Positions 1 through 9,200 of a DNA stretch of 64,000 bases are shown one piece after another (the first letter of the stretch is position 1; every line of letters begins with the position of its first letter). This DNA comes from Sporomusa termitida (GTDB lineage Bacteria; Bacillota; Negativicutes; Sporomusales; Sporomusaceae), in assembly GCF_007641255.1 (NCBI RefSeq), contig NZ_CP036259.1:2790001-2854000 (forward strand), given 5' to 3'. The translations under genes were made by a program, and so were the position numbers. Under the pieces are notes generated by a model. That model did not search any database. It saw nothing but the letters and a program-made list of their open reading frames with translations, and had not been told where the DNA came from.

Positions 1-1050
1 ATGATGGGCGATTCTCACTTCGCCGTCATAAGCCTCAAATTTGTCACCGGAAATTCGCACTCTGACTTCACGTCCGCTATACTGCCAAGGTACGCCGTAT
101 TTAGCTCCATCAAAGCTGACAAAACCATCGCGCGTCACTTTTCGCAGTTCCCAGCGATAGTTATCGCGAACCGCTTTATCCGGTAGAGGCAGGAGCGGCT
201 CCTTCTGTAAAGCATGAAGTGGTATTTCGCCCGTAGTACCATGTGGTTTGCTATCCACTTTACGGCACCACTCCAGTGCCTGAAGATTCAGGTCGTCAAC
301 ATCCAGAAACTGTCTGCCTGGAAGGAAGTTGTTTTTTACATAGTCCACAAGCCGTTCTACCTTACCTTTAGTCTGAGGCCTTCTCGGCCGACAAACTTTT
401 GGTAGGAAGCCCATATCGGCGGCAAAATCCTCAAAGCGCTTATTCCAGAGCGGCTTGCCGGCCTCGCTGCCATCAATGACTGTCTTCATCCTGTCAGTGA
501 GAACAACCTGGGGAACACCGCCGAAATATTCGAAGGCGTTTACCATGCAGCGAAGCAGGCTGTAGAAATCGCAGCGTTTCGTGAACTCCACATACTTACT
601 TCTTGAGCTACCCATGATCATCACGAATACCGGCGTTTTATGAACGATGCCATGCTCATCCAGGTAGTGAGTGATGCCCCAGTCCATCTGAGCCTGTTTA
701 CCGGGAGGGGTTTCATATCGCCTTACCGCCGGTGAATTCCTTGCTGGACGCATGTCCTTCACATAGTCCTTAAGGATGGTAATGCCGCCTGTATAACCAA
801 GGTTTTGTAGGTGTTCATAGATTACTACACAGTTGAATATGCCGTTTTGTACCATTTCGTCGATTATGGACTTAAATGGATCGAGTTTAGAAGGCCTTGT
901 CCGACCTTTCAGCCGGTGCTGTCCTGTATCACCGGCAGCATATTTCTTTGCCGTATTTTTCGATATACCTAATTCTTTGCCAATTGTATACGGGGATTGA
1001 CCCGCCAAAGCTTTTTGCCGTATCATAAGTATTAGCCCACTCCTTAACAT
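1..1050 (-). CDS. istA: IS21-family transposase IstA, C-terminus cut by window edge
   Basis: DDE/RNase H-fold transposase; 350 codons are visible and the frame is open to the window edge. An N-terminal helix-turn-helix (about residues 15-40, with ELGISKNTAKKY) is followed by the rve integrase core. The catalytic triad is visible as D123 (in QMDWG), D186 (in LTDRMKT) and E232 (in KGKVERLV). The ATG at 1050 is preceded by AGGAGGTAGCAA, an ideal ribosome site. In this family IstA carries out cut-and-paste or replicative transposition with the AAA+ partner IstB, which would follow outside the window. No internal stop or frameshift is visible, so the element may be active. Confidence 0.92.
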   Translation of the reverse strand, partial: MLRSGLILMIRQKALAGQSPYTIGKELGISKNTAKKYAAGDTGQHRLKGRTRPSKLDPFKSIIDEMVQNGIFNCVVIYEHLQNLGYTGGITILKDYVKDMRPARNSPAVRRYETPPGKQAQMDWGITHYLDEHGIVHKTPVFVMIMGSSRSKYVEFTKRCDFYSLLRCMVNAFEYFGGVPQVVLTDRMKTVIDGSEAGKPLWNKRFEDFAADMGFLPKVCRPRRPQTKGKVERLVDYVKNNFLPGRQFLDVDDLNLQALEWCRKVDSKPHGTTGEIPLHALQKEPLLPLPDKAVRDNYRWELRKVTRDGFVSFDGAKYGVPWQYSGREVRVRISGDKFEAYDGEVRIAHH

Positions 1051-1134
1051 TTGCTACCTCCTGGTGATCTTGTCAATCCCCATGGTAGCTTATGATTTTG
1101 GTGTGGGTCAATTTCTTTTCGGCTCTATGGGTCA
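1..1134 (-). mobile_element. IS21-family insertion sequence, partial (istA end)
   Basis: The left part of the window is one end of an IS21-family element: the istA transposase gene runs off the window edge, and the istB helper gene would lie outside. Two copies of TGGGTCAATT, 24 bp apart at 1104-1113 and 1128-1137, lie between the istA start and the interrupted host gene. Such short tandem terminal repeats are usual at IS21 ends. Taking a TG...CA type terminus, the element would end near 1134. The exact boundary and target duplication cannot be checked because the other end is not visible. Confidence 0.8.
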
Positions 1135-1928
1135 ATTATATCCCGGCGGTGACAAAAAGGATTGTCGTCATGTCCTGGGTCACAACAGGCTTTATCACGG
1201 CCGGCATTATCGGCCAGATTTTTTCTTCAGCCGTGAATGATTATTGGGGCTGGCGGGGGATTTTCGCACTGCTGGCGTTCGCTTATTTGATATTGGCGCT
1301 GCTGAATAATTTTTTGTTGGCGCATTCGTCGCCAAGTGAGGCCAAGCAAGAAAACCTCTTTCCCGCAGTCAAAAAATTCATGAGCCATCCTGATTTGCCC
1401 AAAGCCTATTTCGCGGCATTTACGCTATTGTTGTCATTTGTTGCATTGTATTCGTCACTGGACAGGTACTTGTTCTCGAAATTCCAGCTGAATTCCCAGG
1501 AGGCTTTTTATATTCGCACCATGGGCATTGCGGGAATTGCCGGCTCCTTATTCGTGCCTAAACTGGCACAAAAACTCTCCTTTCAGCAACTGGCGGCATT
1601 GGGAATCGCGTTGATGCTGAGTGGTTTGCTTTTATGCGTCTGGTCGGGCTCAGTGGCAGGGGTGCAAATGGCTCTGATTATCTTTATTGCAGGGTTGCTG
1701 ATCACGATTCCCAGCATCATTACCCTGATCGGGCAATTAGCCGGCAAGATGCGGAACATGGCTGTCACCTGGTATACTTTTATCTTATTTGTCGGTGCAA
1801 GCGTCGGGCCCCTTATCGCCAGTGCAGGTGATTTTTCGCTTGTTATTGGTATCTTAGCTTTCATGTTAAGCATAGCCTTTTTTTCGGTCCTGCGAATTGC
1901 GTCCGGTAAAGGGGGGGGGAGCGGTTAA
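1135..1928 (+). pseudogene. MFS transporter, 5' part removed by IS21 insertion
   Basis: The open frame starts inside the IS end, but recognisable protein begins at about 1137 (YIPAVTKR...), a typical sequence of the middle of a 12-helix major facilitator. About 260 residues remain, with roughly eight hydrophobic segments, corresponding to the C-terminal two thirds. The N-terminal helices and the original start and promoter are missing, so the gene is presumably dead. The substrate cannot be told. The frame ends in a run of nine G (1911-1919) encoding a Gly-rich tail just before the stop. Such a homopolymer is prone to slippage but lies at the extreme C-terminus. Confidence 0.8.
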
Positions 1929-2045
1929 CGTAAAATGCCACTCAAGAGGAGATGATTATATAAGTCAATATCGAAACTTCGCGTGGTTTAATTTCAAGTT
2001 AGCTGTTACTATATCTAAACTAAGATTGGCTTTTGGGAGAATGGC

Positions 2046-3167
2046 ATGAAAGGGCGGTTACGAAAAATGCTGTTAGCTCCCTTCATAATCCTTGTTATCA
2101 TAGCTCTGGGTATAGGTCTATATCTACAGCATCCTAAATTTGGAGCCTTGCCGGAAGGTCCACGCCTTGAACGCATCAGGAGTTCACCGCATTACGCTGA
2201 CGGGCAATTTCAGAATTTAGTTCCCATTCCCCCGCGTGTTGAGGGAACCAGTTCCCTTTCGTTATGGTTGGCGTATCTTTTTATTCCCAAAGAACGGCTG
2301 GCACCGGCAGAGCCTATTCCTGCCGTAAAGACAGACCTGATGGCCTTGGACAGAGATAAGGATATCGTGATTTGGCTGGGACATTCTTCGTACTATATGC
2401 AGCTCGGTGGAAAACGGATTCTGATTGATCCGGTATTTAGCGCTTATGCAGCCCCTGTCCCTTTTGTCAACCGGGCCTTTAATGGGACCAATCCGTACAC
2501 GGCGGAAGCTATGCCGGAAATCGATTATTTGCTGATTACCCACGATCATTGGGACCATCTGGATTATCCCACGCTTAGTGCCCTGAAGCCCAAAGTCAAA
2601 CAGGTGATCTGCGGTTTAGGCGTAGGCGCGTATTTCGAGCAATGGGGCTTTGCGGCGGACCTCATCCATGAAGCTGACTGGTTTACCGCAGTGGCGCTGG
2701 AAGATGATTTCACTGTGCATGTGCTGCCGGCCCGTCATTTTTCCGGGCGTATGCTGACCAGAAATAAGACGCTGTGGGCAAGCTTGGCCCTGGTAACCCC
2801 TGAACGCCGGATATTTTTCAGCGGTGACAGTGGCTATGGGCCGCATTTTAAGCAAATTGGCGAAAGCTTAAACGGCTTCGATCTTGTTGTTTTGGATAAC
2901 GGTCAGTACGACAAAAATTGGCCCCATGTACACATGACACCGGAAGAAGCGGTACAGGCTGCCGAAGACCTGAAGGCCAAAGCCTTGATGCCGGCGCATG
3001 TAGGAAAATTCGCCATTGCCAACCATCCCTGGGACGAACCGTTTCAGCGAATCACCGCTGCCAGTCAGAATAAGAACTATAGGCTGCTTACGCCAATGAT
3101 CGGAGAGCCGCTAGAGCTTGCAAATCAGCAACCAGTCTTTTCTCCCTGGTGGGAAGGAATGAATTGA
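2046..3167 (+). CDS. Metallo-beta-lactamase-fold hydrolase with N-terminal membrane anchor
   Basis: A 373-aa protein with one N-terminal hydrophobic segment (residues 8-27), so probably membrane-anchored with the catalytic domain outside. The zinc-binding signature HDHWDH (H166, H168, D170, H171) is intact. It is followed by an ARHFSGR histidine, an SGDSGYG aspartate and a PAHVGKF histidine, so a complete dinuclear metal site is present. Length and order fit the NAPE-PLD/RomA-like branch of the superfamily (phosphodiesterase or lactone hydrolase). The natural substrate is unknown. It stands alone, 118 bp after the MFS remnant. The ATG at 2046 is preceded by TTTTGGGAGAATGGC. Confidence 0.85.
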   Translation: MKGRLRKMLLAPFIILVIIALGIGLYLQHPKFGALPEGPRLERIRSSPHYADGQFQNLVPIPPRVEGTSSLSLWLAYLFIPKERLAPAEPIPAVKTDLMALDRDKDIVIWLGHSSYYMQLGGKRILIDPVFSAYAAPVPFVNRAFNGTNPYTAEAMPEIDYLLITHDHWDHLDYPTLSALKPKVKQVICGLGVGAYFEQWGFAADLIHEADWFTAVALEDDFTVHVLPARHFSGRMLTRNKTLWASLALVTPERRIFFSGDSGYGPHFKQIGESLNGFDLVVLDNGQYDKNWPHVHMTPEEAVQAAEDLKAKALMPAHVGKFAIANHPWDEPFQRITAASQNKNYRLLTPMIGEPLELANQQPVFSPWWEGMN

Positions 3168-3296
3168 GAGGCTGATAAATCCGGGAGGGCGTACATCGCG
3201 AATTTTAAGGTAGCGCCGAAAATTTTGTGTATTCTCCGCGAGCCGGATAATAGCGAAAAGAATAATTTTTTATGATGATTTTAGGAGGTAAGGCAA

Positions 3297-4070
3297 ATGA
3301 ATTTATTAAGAAACAAAACCGCGCTTATAACGGGAGGAAGCGATGGAATTGGATTTGCAATTGCCGCAGCTTTTGCCGAACAGGGAGCAAATCTGGTCCT
3401 TATTGGACGAGACAAAGAAAAACTGAGTCATAGGGAAAAATCACTTAACCAATATGGCTCAGCTATTCACTCTATTGCAACAGATCTGAATGATAAAGAT
3501 TCTATTTCCCAAATAGTCGAACAGGTTAGTATAAGAAACATAAAAGTCAACATTCTTGTAAATAATGCAGGCTTTGGGAGGTTTATACCTTTTTCAAAAA
3601 CGGATATCATCGCATTGGATTATCATCTGAATTTAAATGTGAAAGTGCCTTATTTACTGACACAAGCCTTCCTTGAGGATCTCATTGGGTCTCGCGGTAA
3701 TGTAATTAATATCTCCTCTTACTTTGCCAAGAGAATGCTGCCGGATAGACCCTCAACAGCTTATTCCCTGACAAAAGGGGCTTTAAACTCGTTCACCAAG
3801 GCCCTTGCATTTGAAGTAGGACCACATGGCGTTCGAGTTAATGCTATTGCACCCGGTTCTGTCGCCACACCTCAATTTTTGACAAACACCAAGCTGCTCG
3901 ATCATGAAGCACAAGCCCGTTTCAGTACAATGGTTAAATCAATTTATCCGTTACAAACAATCGGGGAACCAAAAGATATAGCCAATATGGCTGTTTTTCT
4001 GGCATCAGATCAGGCAAGCTGGATTACGGGAGGGATTTTTCCTGTGGACGGAGGTCTTACAACGAACTAA
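3297..4070 (+). CDS. Short-chain dehydrogenase/reductase (SDR)
   Basis: A 257-aa classical SDR, the usual family length. The nucleotide-binding TGGSDGIG lies at residues 12-19, NNAG at 89-92, and the catalytic Ser (about 140), Tyr156 and Lys160 (YSLTK) are in place. The C-terminus ends with the SDR pattern ITGGIFPVDGG. It should be an NAD(P)H-dependent cytoplasmic oxidoreductase; the GRDK stretch after beta-2 would favour NADPH. The substrate cannot be inferred. TTAGGAGGTAAGGCAA precedes the ATG. It has no operon partner in view. Confidence 0.9.
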   Translation: MNLLRNKTALITGGSDGIGFAIAAAFAEQGANLVLIGRDKEKLSHREKSLNQYGSAIHSIATDLNDKDSISQIVEQVSIRNIKVNILVNNAGFGRFIPFSKTDIIALDYHLNLNVKVPYLLTQAFLEDLIGSRGNVINISSYFAKRMLPDRPSTAYSLTKGALNSFTKALAFEVGPHGVRVNAIAPGSVATPQFLTNTKLLDHEAQARFSTMVKSIYPLQTIGEPKDIANMAVFLASDQASWITGGIFPVDGGLTTN

Positions 4071-4256
4071 GAAGTTGTTTCCGCTATCATAGCCTTGAAT
4101 TTGTTTTTGAGAATTGTTATAGACGGAAAAATAGGGAAAGAAGTGTTAAATTAAATGCTGACAAGTGCTTGCTTTCGCGCAAAGTTGCTTTCTGCAAACA
4201 GGCAGATGATTGGCGAACAAATTTTAGGCTTTTATTAAGAAATGGGGGTGGTCTCT

Positions 4257-4970
4257 TTGAAGTATTTATTTCTGGTCTGTGTTACTGGATTTCTTTTATC
4301 AGGTTGTACAACTATTGTAGAAGACCCCCTTAATCCATATGCGCACAAAATAGAAAACGATATCAGCAGTACACAGGACGAAAGGAGCAAATTAAATGTG
4401 ACACTGAATAAGCAGCAACAAACTGCCTTGGATTATGCCCTTGATTTTATAAAAGTACCGGAAAATTATGCATTAGCGCAAGTGTATGAGGGGGTACAAG
4501 CTGGAGATGATGTGTTTGTTTTCCGCTTTACAAAAGGCGAGAATGCGCAGATAGGTGGAGAACATTTTTCCTTCGTTGTTACAGCAAACGAGAATTTACT
4601 GCTCGGCGTAATGTGGATGGATAAGCAATTCGAAAAAGGAGTAGAGCTTCCATCCGAAGAAGAAACCGCAGAGATTGCCAGGGAATATATTACAAACGTA
4701 GATCCAGATTTGTTTAGCAAACTCCAGGTCCAATGGATTGCCCCACATGATGAAACTATTTCAGTAGATGGCAAGGAAGTTACCGTAACGGGAATGAAAT
4801 ATAAGTGCTATATACCAGCGGAAAAGACTTATGTATGGGTCGTAGTTGGAACGGGCGGCGAAATTATTACGTTTGAACGGGGACTAGTTTGGGACAGTGG
4901 ACTTGGCAGGCGTGGTACGGAAAGTTGGATATATGATGCATGGCTTGCTGAAAGATCATGGATGAAATGA
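4257..4970 (+). CDS. Lipoprotein of unknown function (possible YcdB/PepSY-like fold)
   Basis: About 237 aa. A signal peptide with lipobox LLSGC places the lipidated Cys at residue 17 when translation starts at the TTG at 4257, which sits a few bases after GGGGGTGGTC. An upstream ATG at 4242 is also in frame but gives an unusual N-terminus. The mature part alternates short beta-like segments with charged stretches. The sequence GGEHFSFVVTANENLLLG recalls YcdB/YcdC or PepSY-type secreted proteins, but I do not recognise it with certainty. It is probably a surface-anchored protein. The gene is monocistronic. Confidence 0.7.
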   Translation: MKYLFLVCVTGFLLSGCTTIVEDPLNPYAHKIENDISSTQDERSKLNVTLNKQQQTALDYALDFIKVPENYALAQVYEGVQAGDDVFVFRFTKGENAQIGGEHFSFVVTANENLLLGVMWMDKQFEKGVELPSEEETAEIAREYITNVDPDLFSKLQVQWIAPHDETISVDGKEVTVTGMKYKCYIPAEKTYVWVVVGTGGEIITFERGLVWDSGLGRRGTESWIYDAWLAERSWMK

Positions 4971-5224
4971 TTTTCATTTGCCTCCCAAGTCATTGCTTAG
5001 CCGGGTAGGATTTGATACTACATTGGTACGAATCGCATTTCTTTAACTGTACTTACCTATCGGCATCCATAAAGTCCAGTTTATGTAACCCAGCCTCAAA
5101 GGACGAAGAAGTTGCTGTAATGCTGCTTGCTGTTGTTATTGCTACAAAATAAGTGTTTACTTGATTGTTTAATGAAAACCTATCTGCCTATCTGGAGTTA
5201 GCTTATTCTGCACCTTACATACAG

Positions 5225-5260
5225 TAGAAAACATCAAGCCCGAAATCCTGATGTTTTCTA
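5225..5260. repeat. 12-bp perfect inverted repeat
   Basis: TAGAAAACATCA at 5225-5236 pairs perfectly with TGATGTTTTCTA at 5249-5260 around a 12-nt loop. No T-run follows on either strand, so it is not an ordinary terminator. It may be a protein-binding palindrome or a transcript hairpin. Confidence 0.6.
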
Positions 5261-5296
5261 ACTACGTCGTCAAGGGAAACATATTCCACATTTCCC

Positions 5297-5350
5297 CACA
5301 GCCCTTAAACCCAGGCACCGCCTGGCTTCACGGGCTGTGTTTTCTTTTCA
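5297..5350 (+). terminator. Rho-independent terminator after the lipoprotein gene
   Basis: CACAGCCC (5297-5304) pairs with GGGCTGTG (5332-5339), with an inner CCAGG/CCTGG stem, followed by TTTTCTTTTC. This gives a plus-strand terminator, some 330 bp after the lipoprotein stop. Confidence 0.65.
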
Positions 5351-5407
5351 GCCAAACTGTACACTCCACGTGCATTGAGATTACATAACGTATGAAAAGA
5401 AAACACA
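5336..5407. repeat. 15-bp perfect inverted repeat overlapping the terminator arm
   Basis: TGTGTTTTCTTTTCA (5336-5350) is the exact inverse complement of TGAAAAGAAAACACA (5393-5407), with a 42-nt spacer. The left arm shares bases 5336-5339 with the neighbouring terminator, so the two hairpins exclude each other. It lies just beyond the 3' end of the HNH gene and may end minus-strand transcripts or mark an element edge. Confidence 0.6.
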
Positions 5408-5457
5408 TCTTAGGAGAATAATGCTATTTTACGTGATGTACACATCCAACTCCTACG

Positions 5458-6165
5458 CTACCTCTTCTCTACAGTTGCATAAATCTTAAACTTATCCCAA
5501 ATTGAAATAGCCCACATAGCACTCTTAGAATCGTCGGCTGCAACAGCACGTTTAACTATCAATCCGGGACCTTGATTATAAGTTATCCCATGCTTGTCTA
5601 TTAACTGCACACTTTCATTTGCTGCCTCATCTTGAACAAAAAACACGTCTATTACATAATCTTCTTCGATATATTCTCCGTCGATTATATAGGTAAAACC
5701 TCGAACCAATTTCTTGGAGAATCTCTCCACGTATTCGGCTGGGATTAAAACAGCGATTGGCTCTTCAGAACTTTCATACGGTCCAAAATTCGGTAAAACT
5801 CCCGAGGCTATTTTGTCCTGAAACTTCATCATATGTCTAAAGACTTTTTGTCTGGCTTTGGCACGATGGGCCTTGTCCCTTTCTCCTTTTCCAAGTTCGG
5901 GCTTAAGGGATCTGAGCGCCTTGTCAGCAATGCCTTGAGCTTCAGTTCTATCAGGAGCTATACATAACCCCATTTTGATAAGAAGTTCCTTTTCAATTTT
6001 GCTTAACTCTTGATTGCAGGTATAACAGCATGGAACCTTCCACTTTTCCATCATTTCCGGGGTTGTATCTGGATACCATGATTCTGGCGGAATGTGATCC
6101 CACGTAAGAGTTCCAAACACACCAAGACAATGGACACAACGTTGATTACAAGGACTTTTACTCAT
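5458..6165 (-). CDS. HNH endonuclease partner of the TPR-CHAT protein
   Basis: About 235 aa. The N-terminus shows a zinc-supported HNH-like site: CVHC, then TWDHIPP (Asp-His core), then VPCCYTCNQE, where the second Cys pair and Asn complete the motif. The rest, about 150 residues, is mixed and unrecognised. I chose the ATG at 6165 because GAAGAGGTATTTTCTA precedes it; the frame is open to an ATG at 6234 that has no ribosome site nearby. It lies directly downstream of the CHAT gene on the same strand, with about 130 bp between, so they are probably one operon. Inference: it is the DNA-cutting effector, or the protease target, of a two-gene defence system. Its specificity is unknown. Confidence 0.75.
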   Translation of the reverse strand: MSKSPCNQRCVHCLGVFGTLTWDHIPPESWYPDTTPEMMEKWKVPCCYTCNQELSKIEKELLIKMGLCIAPDRTEAQGIADKALRSLKPELGKGERDKAHRAKARQKVFRHMMKFQDKIASGVLPNFGPYESSEEPIAVLIPAEYVERFSKKLVRGFTYIIDGEYIEEDYVIDVFFVQDEAANESVQLIDKHGITYNQGPGLIVKRAVAADDSKSAMWAISIWDKFKIYATVEKR

Positions 6166-6292
6166 TAGAAAATACCTCTTCTCCTCTTTTGTGTCTATCA
6201 TAACTCTGTTATATGTTCTATGTTCTATTTTCATAGCAATAAAATATTATATTCCTCTTCCATCTGCTCGGAAGTATTAATTATAACTCGTA

Positions 6293-9200
6293 CTAATTCA
6301 TCCAACATTCCAAAGCTGCCCAATAAAAAGGGTGCTTCCATTTGTTTACTTTAAGTGTCTCGCGTTGCCCACATATAAGCCCCTCTGAAAGTTGCACCTT
6401 TTGAGATTTAAAAAGATTACCAATTATATTTATCGACGATCTAACATCAACATCCCATCTACACAAAACAGTTCCTTCTAAACCTACTCGCATCATACCA
6501 TTCCAAACCCCGGCCCCACTTTCCATCTTGCCCTGTTGCGGTGTACCACTGCTGCAAGTGAGAAGGATTATATTAGAAGTGCACTGTTTTATATCCATAA
6601 GATCCTCTGTCCAAATGGCCCCACTATTAGTTTCTATATACATGGCTCCACTTAAGCTACTGCCTAATGGATCAGAAACTCCATGTCCTATTATAACTAT
6701 TGTAGATGGTCTCATTTGTTCAGCAATAATTTTAATATCCGTAAAATTTTTATTTAAATCATCTACATGAGCGAACTGTAATGTTTCTTTATTCTGTTCT
6801 GCCCAGATACGAGCTGTTCTAAGTTGATTGTCATTTTCGCCAAGTGTGATAACCAAAGAATTTTTTAAACAATTATCTTTTAAATCATCTCGTTTTACTA
6901 ATCTGCTAAATCCAAGAATGTTTACAATTGAATCCACTTGCTCAACAAGCCAACCTGAATCACTTCTCACTAAGTTTGAGGAAAATAGCGGAATAGACAT
7001 ATCAGGACAAATGTATAACTTATTAATTTTACAACTTTTTATTTTTGCTATAAGTGGCTGGTGAATTGCCTTCGATAGTTCATAATAGATATCTTCAATA
7101 TCATTTACGTTACTGTGCTCTCCAAAACTTTGAAGAAGGTGTGCTAAAGTTTTCAGAGCTTTATTAATCCTGCCGACTTCGGCTAAGACAAATCCTGTAT
7201 CCCACTCTTTGTTATCTGCAATAAAGTAAGCGAAGCCAAAACGAGTTTGTACGTATTGGTAAGCAACTTCCCCCTCGTTAAGGCTTCCAACTATCTCTTT
7301 CGGAGAAATAGTGTCAATAAAAGGGAGTGCTTTGTATCCTGGATGTCTCTTTTTCAAAACAGCTAGTAATTCCATGCATTTCTTTGCCTTTTCTTCGATA
7401 TCCGCAATGCCGTGTGAAATCGCTGCTCTATTAATCTCGTTCGCAATCACCCTATATTGCTTTGCAATTTCCTCTAGTTCCTTTCTCTCGACTTCTGAAT
7501 ACTCTACTTCACTATCATCAGAACTTTCAATTATGGAACGAAGTGCTAAAGCGTTTAAAGCCTGAAAGTTTTTAATCTTTGCCTCTCTTTGCTCCTCATT
7601 ACTGAAATCTTTTGTTAGTAAAATTAATCCTTGTACATCAAGATAAGTCTTATATATTTTCCGTGATATATCTGCCAAACTAGCTCGCTCTGCCCTAAAA
7701 GCTATCTGGTTACGCCTGTTTTCTACACTTTGAATGGCTACATCAAGAAGAAACTCTGCCATCCTAATGTCATCCGCCGTAGCCCCATCAATAAAAACTT
7801 GTGCCCAAGAATCCAGTAGTAAAGCTTTTATATCCTCTCTATACTCAAGCAATGGTAAGGCTTCGTCAAGTTCTCGCCGAATTACCGCTCTGGCTTCAGG
7901 TAATTTATCAGTTTGAATACAAATAGCTATATAATTTGCTAAATGGGTTACCCATGTAACATCTTTTCGTTTTTTCGCAACAATTTCATCTCTCAGCCGC
8001 AGATACGCTTCTTCCTGGTTCTCTCCCAAAGTTTTTGCCATTACTTCAAGTATTCTAATTTCCGGATATTTAATATGAAGACTATGATAGAATTGTTGAC
8101 AAGTAGTTCTAGTTTCGTCGGGGATTTTTGAATTTGTTGAGATCCATGAGAATATAACGTTCAACGCCTCTTCTATGAAAATAGATACTCCGGTCTTTCT
8201 TTCGAAAGACTGTAAAGAATGCAGAATACAAATTATACCTTCTATCTTGTTACCTATCCTAAATTGCGAATGGCCCCACGCTAAAAAACCTAAAGCGCGC
8301 CCCAAGTCCCTGTTAGCAGATTGCGGAAGACTATCGGCATATTGCCATAACATCAACGATGCGTTAATCGCATCCTGACCTCTACCCAACAGCGAATATA
8401 ATATCGATACTTCATACCAATACCACAATTTCTGCCGAACAGTACTCTCTTCGTAAAATACGCAGTAATAAGCGCCGCTTATTACTGCATCTATATCTTC
8501 CTTTGGAACAACTCCCAATGCTTTAGTCGCTCTGAATAAATGTACAGCTTCAGCAGCCCTTGAGCTGTCCTGTTCGTCTCCATAATCAGATGAAACAGGT
8601 AAGTGTAGCATCGAATTAAGATCTCTGGATCCTAACCAACGAGTAAGTTCCTGTATTACTACGCTCTGCCAAACCTCTTCTGATTGCGATTTTTCAATAA
8701 ATTCCTGCCATCTTCCACACCCATGTTCGTTCGTAGATAGTGCATCCAGGCTGCGGTATAATTCCTGCAGTTTTAATTTGGCAAGAAGTTCCGGTCTTTT
8801 TTTCACCCGTTCCGCAGTAACAGGGTCTTGTAATATATCCATTCGAATTGTTGCAGCTTTATATGAATTCGAATCGTATTCATCTATCACACCAGAAAGT
8901 AGGCGATACCCCATAAATGGACTCTTATAAATCTCAAAAGCAATTCGTCCATTCCTATAATTAGCTTCACTCTTCAATGCCGGATTTTCATTCACCACTT
9001 CCATAATATAAGATATTGCATCTGAAATTTTAGCTGGCGGGTTTGCTTCAATATCACATACCCTAGCTAATATCTCATAGTAAGCATTATTGCTGCGCGC
9101 AAAAATAATACGCCAATGCTTGGCCGCTTCAGAAAATTCACCTTTACGCACATAATAATTGGCTGTTTCACTAATTACTTTTTCATTCTGAAAATCAAAC

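Larger units (their letters stand above)
4971..5457. other. Gene-free junction between backbone and defence island, rich in inverted repeats
   Basis: A 487-bp stretch with no convincing coding frame. It separates the lipoprotein gene (plus strand) from the first minus-strand defence gene and holds three inverted repeats, listed separately. The first part (4971-5220) shows nothing I can assign. Confidence 0.6.
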
